DNA of 6,614 nucleotides from Gemmatimonadota bacterium (GCA_003221085.1 QHUD01000012.1:1-6614), one strand, 5' to 3'; shown: positions 1 through 5,634, counted from the first letter of the stretch. The notes: generated by a model not told the origin, from the sequence alone. A program made the numbers and translations.

Positions 1-69
1 TCGCACCTGTTGCGCTGATCGAGCAAGGGGCGAGGGACTAGGTTCTGGACCCAGGGGGTAGCGCCACTT

Positions 70-981
70 CTAGGAGGCCGCCACCAGCTTCGCCAGCCTC
101 GCGCGGGCACGGGTCAGCGATTGGCCACGCCGCGCGAGGCCGCGCCACGGGTCGCCGGTCCGCGCCAGCCGGCGGAACAGGTTGTCGACCCGGTAGCTTC
201 GGGCGTCGAGCGACGGGCGGGCGAGCTCGCGCCAGGTGATGGGGGTCGCGACGGGTGCCCGCGGCCGCGCGCGCACCGCGTACGGTGGGGCGGCGCTCTG
301 GGCGTAGGCGTTGCGACCGGTGTCGAGATACAGCCGGCCGCCGCGGTCCGCGACCCGTGGCTCCATGGTGAGCTCCCGCGGATGGCGGCGCACCAACAGC
401 GCGGCCGCGGCCCGGGCGAACGTCCGCACCATGTCGAAGTCGTCGCGCCGGTCCAGCGGGACGACCACGTACGCCCCCCGCGAGCCCGTCGTCATGACGT
501 ACGTCGTGAGACCGAGGTCCGACAGCAGGTCCCCGACCAGGCGTGCGGCGCGACGCACCGGTGTGAAGCCGTCGTCCGGGGGGTCGAGATCGAAGATGAG
601 CCGATCCGGATGGCGTGGCCGGTCGGCGCGGCTGAGCCACACGTGCGGGGTGATACACGCCTGGCTCGCGAGGTACACGAGCGTCGCGGCGTTGTTGCAC
701 ACCACATGGGTGACCGTCCCGTCCTTCTTGGGTAGCGTCACCCGATCGATCCAGTCCGGGAAGTAGTCCGGAATGTCCTTGTGGAAGAATCCTTCGCCTT
801 CGATGCCGTCGGGGAAGCGCTGCATCACGACGGGCCGGCCCGCGAGGTAGGGAAGCATGGTCGGAGCAACGCGCTCGTAGTATTCCACGAGGTCGCGCTT
901 GGTGAGCGGGCGGGGCCCCGGGAACAGCACCTTGTCCGGGTGCGTCACCTCGATCACGTACGCTCCGACGCGCAGCCGCAC
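70..981 (-). CDS. ligD: LigD-type polymerase/primase domain protein (stand-alone, NHEJ family)
   Basis: This 303-residue protein is the polymerase (PolDom) module of bacterial LigD, an archaeo-eukaryotic primase fold enzyme that fills in ends during Ku-dependent double-strand break repair. The sequence starts with the family opening THPDKVLFPG (13-22). It carries the metal-binding Asp pair in FDLDPP (D131, D133) and a third acidic residue in YLDTGRN (D220). The C-terminal signature PYAVRARPRAPVATPITW lies at about 233-250. Length matches the polymerase module alone; there is no ligase or phosphoesterase domain. The nucleotide-binding motif reads GSRGAYVVVPL (166-176), with Tyr where homologues usually have His. 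The start is GTG at 981-979, one base after the antiporter TGA (985-983). I see no clear Shine-Dalgarno, so translation is probably coupled to the upstream gene. No ku or DNA ligase gene lies in the window, so its partners are unknown. Family assignment is firm; the exact role is inferred. Confidence 0.93.
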   Translation of the reverse strand: MRLRVGAYVIEVTHPDKVLFPGPRPLTKRDLVEYYERVAPTMLPYLAGRPVVMQRFPDGIEGEGFFHKDIPDYFPDWIDRVTLPKKDGTVTHVVCNNAATLVYLASQACITPHVWLSRADRPRHPDRLIFDLDPPDDGFTPVRRAARLVGDLLSDLGLTTYVMTTGSRGAYVVVPLDRRDDFDMVRTFARAAAALLVRRHPRELTMEPRVADRGGRLYLDTGRNAYAQSAAPPYAVRARPRAPVATPITWRELARPSLDARSYRVDNLFRRLARTGDPWRGLARRGQSLTRARARLAKLVAAS

Positions 982-982
982 G

Positions 983-1798
983 TCAGGAAGGCACTCGGCC
1001 CAGGAGGGCGGCCCGCGCCGCCTCGATCGCCTCGTGGGTCCCCGCGACCGCCAGGACGTCCCCCGCCCGCAGCAGTTCGTGCGCGGTCGGCACGAGCACG
1101 CCTCCGTCGGTCCGGGTGATCGCTAGGACGGTGGCGCCGGTACGCCCGCGCAGGTTCACCTGGGCGAGCGTGCGGCCGATGACGGCGGTCCCGGGGTCGA
1201 GCCGAACGGCGGCGAGGGCTCCCAGGCCGGGCAACAGGTGGTGGACCTCCTCCAGCGTGTCGGTCATCGTCGGCGTCGGGCGCGGGCGAGACTGCGCGGC
1301 AAGCGCCTCGAGGACCACCTCGGCGCCGGCGCGGACGTGACCCTGGAGATTCGTCGCGCTCCGCCAGAACGCCACGCCGAGCACCACCACGAGGAGGGCG
1401 AGCACGGCGGCTCCTGGCGCCGCCGGCAGAAACGGCTGGGTGAGCGCCAAGAGGGGCGTGCCGACGAGCAAGACGCCGGCCAGTTGGAAGGTGACGACGA
1501 GCATGCGGCGGGGCGCGGCCGCGAAGTCGACGCGCTTGTGCTGCTCCGCCGGGAGTGCGAGGCGGGCCAGTGTCACGCCGAGCTTCCGGCTCACGCGGAC
1601 CACGCCGATGCAGAACGGGGCGGACAGCGCCACGGCCGCCGCCACGACCAGCCACCGTGCCACGACCTCGGACAGGCCCAGCTGGTCTCGTGCGAAGGCG
1701 GCGATCCGACCAATCGAGGCCGAGGTCGCGACGATCAGCGCCGCGATGAGCGCGGCATCGAGCAGCAGCAGGCGCAGGAGCCGCCGGATACCGGCCAC
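983..1798 (-). CDS. C-terminal antiporter fragment: four membrane helices plus TrkA-C domain
   Basis: This open frame of 271 codons is the distal part of the disrupted antiporter. Likely membrane helices lie at about 10-27, 50-68, 100-118 and 128-146. The stretch GVAFWRSATNLQGHVRAGAEVV (about 141-162) links them to a cytoplasmic regulatory domain. Residues about 185-268 look like a TrkA-C (RCK_C) domain, which in K+ channels and antiporters binds ligands that gate transport; typical features are GTAVIGRTLAQVNLRGRTG (203-221) and LLRAGDVLAVAGT (242-254). The GTG at 1798 lies just past the frame junction and has no obvious ribosome-binding site, so it is probably not a natural start. If translated separately, the product would lack the ion-translocating half and could not work as an antiporter. 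Its TGA is one base from the ligD GTG. Coding character is clear, whereas the overlapping frame here is compositional noise. Confidence 0.8.
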   Translation of the reverse strand: MAGIRRLLRLLLLDAALIAALIVATSASIGRIAAFARDQLGLSEVVARWLVVAAAVALSAPFCIGVVRVSRKLGVTLARLALPAEQHKRVDFAAAPRRMLVVTFQLAGVLLVGTPLLALTQPFLPAAPGAAVLALLVVVLGVAFWRSATNLQGHVRAGAEVVLEALAAQSRPRPTPTMTDTLEEVHHLLPGLGALAAVRLDPGTAVIGRTLAQVNLRGRTGATVLAITRTDGGVLVPTAHELLRAGDVLAVAGTHEAIEAARAALLGRVPS

Positions 1799-2456
1799 GG
1801 CGGTTCAGCCGGACGATCGCGCGGATCGCCCGGGGCACGAGCAGCATGCCGATCCCGACCAGGCCCAGGAGGAAGGCCGCGAGCCGGGCGACCGTGGCGA
1901 CCAGGGGGCCGGCGGCGAGGCCGCTGCCGGAGGCGATCGCGGTGAGCACCGCCATCAGCAGGACGGCGATCAGATCCTCGACGATCAGCACGCCGACGAC
2001 CAGCTCGCGCAGCGTCCCGGTGATGCCTTGCTCCTCGAACGCCTTCGCGATGATGGTGGTGCTCGAGATCGCGATGATGGCGCCCGCGAACAGACTCTCG
2101 ACCGCGGTCCACCCGAACAGGCGGCCGATCGTGAACCCCAGCCACACCATGAGGCTGGACTGGAGCAGTGCCGTCAGGCCGGCGGTCGGCCCGACGGCCA
2201 TCAGCTTGCGCAGACTGAATTCGAGGCCGAGGAAGAACATCAACAGGATCACGCCCAGCTCGGAGAGCGTCTGCACGACGTCGGGGTTGGCCACGAGCGG
2301 GATGGGCACATGGGGCCCGACGATCAACCCGGCGAGGATGTAGCCCAGCACGACCGGCTGGCGGAGACGCTGGAACAGCACCGTCGTGACGGCCGCCACC
2401 GCCAACACGACCGTCAGGGACCTGAGGAACTCGTGCGGGTCCTGCATCGCGGCCAA
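983..2456 (-). pseudogene. CPA2 (KefB-like) cation:proton antiporter, disrupted by frame change and apparent internal deletion
   Basis: The N-terminal part (2456 to about 1800, roughly 220 residues) is the first half of a monovalent cation:H+ exchanger domain. It shows LRQPVVLGYILAGLIVGP (31-48), LGVILLMFFLGLEFSLRKL (67-85), ISSTTIIAKAFEEQG (130-144) and VLIVEDLIAVLLMA (156-169), where E160/D161 sit at the usual transport-acid position. After RAIVRLNRR (213-220) family resemblance stops. It resumes one frame over in membrane segments and a TrkA-C domain (983-1798). The second half of the exchanger domain, by my estimate 150-200 residues, is absent. A normal member is about 600-670 residues; the two pieces total about 490. 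The N-terminal frame stays open to 954, but past 1800 it encodes Arg/Pro-rich nonsense. Start: TTG at 2456 has GGAGGGG 11 bases upstream; ATG at 2447 is an alternative. The gene follows the XRE regulator by 63 bp. The disruption may be real decay or an assembly fault. Confidence 0.82.
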
Positions 2457-2519
2457 TGCTACACGGGCCCCTCCGCGAGGGACAGGGTCACGCGTCCCGG
2501 GGACGGAGCGGGGGCTGCA

Positions 2520-2783
2520 TCACGCTGCCGGGGGCTTCTTATACTCGAACAGCTCGCTCGGGGTCACCCGGAGGGCGCCACACAAGCGCTCAATCGTGTC
2601 GGCCCGAATCAGGCTGAACCGGCCGTTCGGCCGGGTGAGGCGGTAGATCGTGTTCAGGCTGAGGCCGGTGAACTTGGCGAGCCCGTAGGCCGACAAGCCA
2701 CGCGCTTCCAGCAGCTGGCGCAACCGCAGGCGCAGTAGGCCTCTACGCCGGTAGTGGACTTTCTGCCCCTGATACTCGGCCAT
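2520..2783 (-). CDS. XRE/Cro-family helix-turn-helix transcriptional regulator
   Basis: This 87-residue protein is a single helix-turn-helix DNA-binding domain of the Cro/C1 type, close in style to the short HTH_26/YozG-like group. A basic N-terminus (HYRRRGLLRLRLRQLLEARG, 10-29) leads into helix 2 (SAYGLAKFTG, 31-40) and the recognition helix (SLNTIYRLTR, 42-51). The usual scaffold IERLCGALRVTPSELFEYK (64-82) follows. There is no sensor or enzymatic domain. The ATG at 2783-2781 is well supported by AAGGAGGGG at 2794-2786. The gene heads a minus-strand cluster with the antiporter and ligD and is divergent from the DUF1579-like gene. The AT-rich spacer between them holds an inverted repeat that it may bind, giving autoregulation and control of its neighbour; this is inference. 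No toxin gene is adjacent, so an antitoxin role is not supported. Confidence 0.9.
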   Translation of the reverse strand: MAEYQGQKVHYRRRGLLRLRLRQLLEARGLSAYGLAKFTGLSLNTIYRLTRPNGRFSLIRADTIERLCGALRVTPSELFEYKKPPAA

Positions 2784-2796
2784 ATCCCCTCCTTGC

Positions 2797-2861
2797 GGTA
2801 TATAGCAACTGTACGTATTATATCATCTACACATTATAACACGATTGGTTGCTATAACACC
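2797..2861. promoter_or_regulatory. AT-rich divergent promoter/operator region
   Basis: This spacer is strikingly AT-rich against its GC-rich surroundings. On the minus strand, TATAAT occurs at 2822-2817 and 2838-2833. The first would start the regulator mRNA near 2810, giving a short leader that keeps its strong ribosome-binding site. On the plus strand, TTGCGG (2793-2798) and TATTAT (2816-2821) are 17 bp apart and could drive the DUF1579-like gene with a leader of about 34 bases. An inverted repeat (TATAGCAAC/GTTGCTATA) and a TATAACAC direct repeat overlap these boxes. The boxes are read by eye; the exact promoters are uncertain, but a regulatory role for the region is likely. Confidence 0.65.
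2801..2856. repeat. 9-bp inverted repeat flanking the divergent promoters (candidate operator pair)
   Basis: TATAGCAAC at 2801-2809 is matched perfectly by its reverse complement GTTGCTATA at 2848-2856, with 38 bp between the arms. A direct repeat TATAACAC occurs at 2835-2842 and 2853-2860, 18 bp apart, the second copy overlapping the right arm. One arm lies just upstream of the regulator's ribosome-binding site and the other just before the ATG of the DUF1579-like gene. The placement suggests binding sites for the adjacent XRE protein. The symmetry is seen directly; the binding protein is inferred. Confidence 0.6.
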
Positions 2862-3449
2862 ATGGGCAAGGGTCGTCGTCGCGGGTCCGCCGTAGTCCCG
2901 GCATGCCTCCTGGCTGCCGCCGTCACGCTTGCCCCGGGGCTCGCCGCCCAGGGGGCCAAGGAAGCCCCCGGACGGGGCCGGCCGGCCGCCGTCGCCGCCC
3001 GTCCCACGTCCCACGTCCAGCCCGCCCGCGGCATGCTCGGCGACCTGGTCGGAACGTGGCGGTTCGAGATCTGGTTCGCGGGGAACTTCAGCGGCACGCC
3101 GGACGTGTCGGGCATCCGCGTGGCGAAGGTGCTGTTCGACGACCTGCGGGTGGAATGGACCGAGGTGCTCGATCACTCCCAGGTGCAGGGCCAGGGCCTC
3201 GTGGGCTTCGATCCCGGGAGCGATCGCTTCTTCAGTACCTCCGTGTACAACGTCGGGTCGGCGCCGGAGCTCCTGACGGGGGTCCCCGACGATGCCCAGC
3301 CGAGCATCACCTTCTACGCCCTCTCCATCGCCCCCGGGGCGGGCGAGCCGCCGCTACCGGCATCCACGCTCGCCGTGGTCGACCACGACCACTTCACGTG
3401 GGCCGCGCAGGACCGTGCGTGGCGCGCGGTGTTCACCCGCCAGCCATAG
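2862..3449 (+). CDS. Secreted DUF1579-like protein
   Basis: From ATG 2862 the product has 195 residues. It begins with a signal peptide: basic n-region KGRRR (3-7), hydrophobic stretch to about 27, and probable cleavage near GLAAQ (26-30). A Pro/Ala-rich linker follows. The mature domain begins LGDLVGTWRFEIWF (59-72) and continues with DLRVEWTEVLDHSQVQGQGLVGFDP (94-118). This pattern (an LVGTW opening, then G-x-G-x-x-G-[FY]-D-P) is typical of DUF1579, a beta-barrel-like family of unknown function. The frame is open upstream to 2754, but that part runs through the AT-rich promoter region and the neighbour's start, so ATG 2862 is preferred. No Shine-Dalgarno precedes it. Cys14 has too short a hydrophobic stretch before it to be a convincing lipobox. 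The gene is divergent from the XRE regulator and its end overlaps convergent doxX by 17 bp. The exported location is well supported; function is unknown. Confidence 0.78.
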   Translation: MGKGRRRGSAVVPACLLAAAVTLAPGLAAQGAKEAPGRGRPAAVAARPTSHVQPARGMLGDLVGTWRFEIWFAGNFSGTPDVSGIRVAKVLFDDLRVEWTEVLDHSQVQGQGLVGFDPGSDRFFSTSVYNVGSAPELLTGVPDDAQPSITFYALSIAPGAGEPPLPASTLAVVDHDHFTWAAQDRAWRAVFTRQP

Positions 3450-3837
3450 GGGGCAGGACGACGAGCCTGCCTCCGCCGGTCACGAGAATCACGAGATTCA
3501 TGACCAGGAGCATCAGGTCGTAGTGCCAGCCGTGTCCTCCCCAAAAGCCGCTCTTCCAGACGAAGATCTTCTTCTGGATTGCCCCGAGCATGATGAGGAT
3601 CAGCCCGATGGCGGCGAGCTGCATGAGGACGCCGAACGCCACGCCCAGGCTGCCCAGCACCTCACCGGAGCCGAGCACGATCGTGAACGCGCGACTCGCG
3701 CCGATGCTCTTGGCGCGCCCGGTCGGGTCTTTGAGATGATTCAGTCCGCTCGTGAAGAACACCGCGGCGACCATCAGTCGCAGGACTAAGAGCCCGACGT
3801 CGCGGAAACGGAGCAGTTCGGGGAACAGGATGTTCAT
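3433..3837 (-). CDS. DoxX family integral membrane protein
   Basis: This 134-residue protein has four predicted membrane helices at about 13-30, 50-69, 71-90 and 105-121. Family features are LRLMVAAVFFTSGLNHLKDP (19-38), the second-helix region GSGEVLGSLGVAFGV (56-70), and a polar loop with KSGFWGGHGWHYDLML (95-110) before the last helix. Length and topology fit the DoxX/SURF4-like family. Some members are linked to thiosulfate:quinone oxidoreductase or oxidative-stress complexes, but most have no defined role, and nothing nearby specifies one here. The ATG at 3837-3835 lies directly downstream of a good promoter whose expected transcription start is at or next to the ATG, so the mRNA may be leaderless. 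Only a weak AAGG lies upstream. The gene is divergent from the diguanylate cyclase and convergent with the DUF1579-like gene. Confidence 0.9.
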   Translation of the reverse strand: MNILFPELLRFRDVGLLVLRLMVAAVFFTSGLNHLKDPTGRAKSIGASRAFTIVLGSGEVLGSLGVAFGVLMQLAAIGLILIMLGAIQKKIFVWKSGFWGGHGWHYDLMLLVMNLVILVTGGGRLVVLPPMAGG

Positions 3838-3843
3838 CTGAGC

Positions 3844-3872
3844 CTTATACGCTAGTATTCAGGCCGTTGCAA
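3844..3872 (-). promoter_or_regulatory. Sigma70-like promoter of doxX
   Basis: On the minus strand, TTGCAA (3872-3867) and TATAAG (3849-3844) are separated by exactly 17 bp. Each matches the sigma70 consensus at four or five positions. Six bases then lie between the -10 box and the ATG at 3837, which puts the expected start point at the first base of the codon. The short AT-richer patch contrasts with the GC-rich surroundings. Confidence 0.6.
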
Positions 3873-3902
3873 GGAGGAGCCCGGTCCGGTCGATCCCAAA
3901 CC

Positions 3903-3918
3903 GGTGAGCGGGCTCACC
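3903..3918. repeat. Perfect 7-bp dyad (operator-like) upstream of the diguanylate cyclase
   Basis: GGTGAGC (3903-3909) and GCTCACC (3912-3918) form perfect inverted arms around a 2-bp centre. The element sits in the divergent spacer between doxX and the diguanylate cyclase, 55 bp before the preferred GTG. It has no T-run, so it is unlike a terminator. Its size suits a dimeric regulator site. The protein that would bind it is unknown. Confidence 0.45.
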
Positions 3919-4323
3919 TTGCGGTGGGTGGGGGAAGGTGAATCTTGCTGTACCCCGGGAGGACGACCGAACGGTGATTGCCTGGCAAGAAACCATCGCG
4001 CGCCGGCTGCGCACGGTGCATCTCGATACCCTCAGGAACCAGATCCTGGTGTTCGCGGTGGTGGCGACCCTCGTGCCCGCGCTCGCCGTGACCGTCGCGT
4101 CGCACCGACGGGACCGGCCGCCGATCGGCGACCAGGTCGCGCCGGAGCTGCGCGCTGCCAGCGCCGCAGCGGCCTGGGACATCGATCAATGGCTCAGCGA
4201 TCGGCTGCGCGACCTGCGCGTCGCGGCGACGGCGTACGCGGCGGCGGAGAACCTCGCCCGAGTCCAGGGCAACGCGCAGGCGGTCGTCCGGCTGCGCGAG
4301 TACCTCAACTCCGTGCGCGAGCG

Positions 4324-4341
4324 CTGTCCGGACTGTCCGGA
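4324..4341 (+). repeat. Tandem 9-bp repeat at the diguanylate cyclase frame junction
   Basis: CTGTCCGGA occurs twice in a row (4324-4332 and 4333-4341), followed by a further C that continues the unit. It falls exactly where the reading frame of the sensor domain changes. A 9-bp unit alone cannot shift the frame, so it may mark the joint of a deletion or a collapsed read overlap. Confidence 0.7.
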
Positions 4342-4355
4342 CGGGCGACGCCCTC

Positions 4356-5543
4356 GTGGGCGAAGCGTACTGGGACGCGGGACTCGGGAAGGCCGCGCTC
4401 GCGCTCGCCGTCCCGATCCGCCAGGCGGATGGGCGCTACGCCGGCGCGCTCATGGCGAAGCTCAATCTGCGCGCTGCCGCGGACATCCTGCAGCGCCTGG
4501 CCCCGGCCGACTCGGGAGACGTCTACCTGATCAACGAGCAGGGCAGGCTCATCCTGCGGGCGCGGAGCAGCTCGGCCGATGTGATGCGGACGAAGCTCCC
4601 GCCGGTGACGGCCCAGGCGCTCATCGATCGGGAAGGCGCGACCGTAGAGTACAAGCGCGCCGACGGGCGAGATGTCATCGGTACGCTGCGGCGGGTACCC
4701 GCGCTCCGCTGGGCGGCGGTGGTCGAGATGCCGCGGGCCCAGGCGCTCCGCCGGGCCGGCGGGTCCGGGAGCGGCGTCGGCCTGACGCTCGTCCTGCTGC
4801 TCGCGGGCGCTGGGCTGGTGGCCTACGTCGGCTTGCTCATGGTGCGTCCGCTCGAGCGCCTCGCGGGCGTCGCCGCGAAAGTCGCGGCGGGCGATCTGTC
4901 GGTCGAGATCCCGTCGGCCGGACGCGGCGAGGTGGGTACCTTGACGCAGGTGTTCAAAAGCCTGGTGGCGCGCCTGCGGGAGCGCGAGGGCCAGGGCGAG
5001 CTGGAGCGGCTCTCAGTCACCGACGCACTCACCGGGCTGTATAATCGCCGCCATCTCATGGGGACGCTCGCCAACGAGGTGCAGCGATCGCGACGCCTGC
5101 GGCGCACCTTCTCGGTCCTGCTGGCCGACGTCGATCACTTCAAGCAGTACAACGACAGCCACGGGCACCTCGGGGGCGACGCGGCGCTCGTCAAGGTCGC
5201 CGAGATCCTGCGGAAGATGACGCGCGGCGTGGACAGCGTGGCGCGCTATGGCGGGGAGGAGTTCGTCGTGATGCTGATCGAGGCCCCGATCGCCACGGCG
5301 GCCGCGGTGGGGGAGCGCATCCGGGCCCGCGTGGCGGCCGAAGAGTTCAGCGGCGGGAAGATGACCGTGAGCGTCGGCGCCGCCGAGTATCCCACCCACG
5401 GCGACACGCCGGAGGAGCTGATCGCGAGCGCCGACGCGGCGATGTACGAGGCGAAGAGCGGTGGTCGTGATCGGGTGGTGGTCGCCGGCCGCAGAGCGGA
5501 CCTCGAAAAGGAGGGCAAGCGGCGCCGCAAGGGGGAGGCCTGA
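4356..5543 (+). CDS. Diguanylate cyclase, C-terminal part: Cache remainder, TM, HAMP, GGEEF
   Basis: The 395-codon frame holds the rest of the sensor domain (1-125, with VPIRQADGRYAGALMAKLNL and GDVYLINEQGRLIL), a second membrane helix (about 141-163), a HAMP linker (RPLERLAGVAAKVAAGDLSVEI, 164-185) and a GGDEF catalytic domain from DALTGLYNRR (223-232). The active-site signature is GGEEF (299-303). The metal-site region ADVDHFKQYND (257-267) is intact, so the domain should convert two GTP into c-di-GMP. An RxxD inhibitory site, RGVD (290-293), sits five residues before GGEEF and predicts product feedback inhibition. The C-terminus ends in a basic tail. The GTG at 4356 is simply the first start in this frame; it lies inside the sensor domain without a good ribosome-binding site, and TGDALV just upstream belongs to the same domain. 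A product starting here would lack the first helix. The histidine kinase follows after 91 bp on the same strand. Confidence 0.92.
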   Translation: MGEAYWDAGLGKAALALAVPIRQADGRYAGALMAKLNLRAAADILQRLAPADSGDVYLINEQGRLILRARSSSADVMRTKLPPVTAQALIDREGATVEYKRADGRDVIGTLRRVPALRWAAVVEMPRAQALRRAGGSGSGVGLTLVLLLAGAGLVAYVGLLMVRPLERLAGVAAKVAAGDLSVEIPSAGRGEVGTLTQVFKSLVARLREREGQGELERLSVTDALTGLYNRRHLMGTLANEVQRSRRLRRTFSVLLADVDHFKQYNDSHGHLGGDAALVKVAEILRKMTRGVDSVARYGGEEFVVMLIEAPIATAAAVGERIRARVAAEEFSGGKMTVSVGAAEYPTHGDTPEELIASADAAMYEAKSGGRDRVVVAGRRADLEKEGKRRRKGEA

Positions 5544-5634
5544 CGGGCCAGACGCTCCCTGCCGCATTCGCACCCCTCCGTGCCGCAAAAACGCCCTAGG
5601 ACCGGGCCCGTCGCCTCCCAACCTTTGATGAAGG

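Larger units (their letters stand above)
3974..5543 (+). pseudogene. Membrane Cache-HAMP-GGDEF diguanylate cyclase, frame-disrupted in the sensor domain
   Basis: The 5' part encodes a short cytoplasmic tail (MIAWQETIARRLRTVHLDTL), a first membrane helix (QILVFAVVATLVPALAVTVA, about 23-42 from GTG 3974) and the start of an extracytoplasmic sensor. The sensor start includes a helix with WDIDQWLSDRLRDLRVAA, typical of double-Cache sensors. This frame is meaningful to about 4335 (VRERCPDC). The following TGDALVGEAYWD and everything after it lie in the +1-shifted frame, so the full protein is not made from this sequence. Homologues, as I recall them, have roughly 30-40 extra residues here, so a short deletion is likely. 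GTG 3974 is preferred because GGGAGG lies 11 bases upstream; GTG 3938 is in frame but has a ribosome site too close. The broken frame stays open to 5044 with nonsense. The cause may be gene decay or an assembly fault. Confidence 0.8.

Noticed and set aside
1..69. Possible tRNA or small RNA end near GGTTCTGGACC
   Set aside because: No cloverleaf pairing, no convincing T-arm consensus and no CCA context could be built. I see nothing supportable there.
121..735. Plus-strand open frame of 204 codons opposite ligD
   Set aside because: It is low-complexity Arg/Ala/Val sequence antisense to a conserved enzyme, so a shadow.
2493..2505. Palindrome CGTCCCGGGGACG as a terminator after the XRE gene
   Set aside because: The loop is only one base and no T-run follows on the minus strand. 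It is more likely a chance GC palindrome.
1440..2738. Long plus-strand open frame of 432 codons opposite the antiporter and the XRE gene
   Set aside because: Composition is Arg/Gln/Asp/Gly-rich without domains, and it is antisense to clear membrane-protein homology. It is open only because stops are rare in GC-rich DNA.
2520..2783. XRE protein as the antitoxin of a toxin-antitoxin pair
   Set aside because: Neither neighbour resembles a toxin: the genes beside it are an antiporter and a secreted DUF1579-like protein.
2754..2861. N-terminal extension of the DUF1579-like protein
   Set aside because: It would translate through the AT-rich promoter spacer and the start region of the divergent regulator, and would put a non-signal-like segment before a proper signal peptide.
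2862..2910. Lipoprotein signal with Cys14 in the DUF1579-like protein
   Set aside because: The Cys sits too early in the hydrophobic stretch and the preceding residues (VVPA) do not fit a normal lipobox. A standard signal peptide with later cleavage fits better.
5544..5634. Possible terminator or promoter between the cyclase and the kinase
   Set aside because: Only short GC palindromes such as CGGGCCCG and a run of five A are present, with no stem followed by a T-run and no paired -35/-10 boxes.
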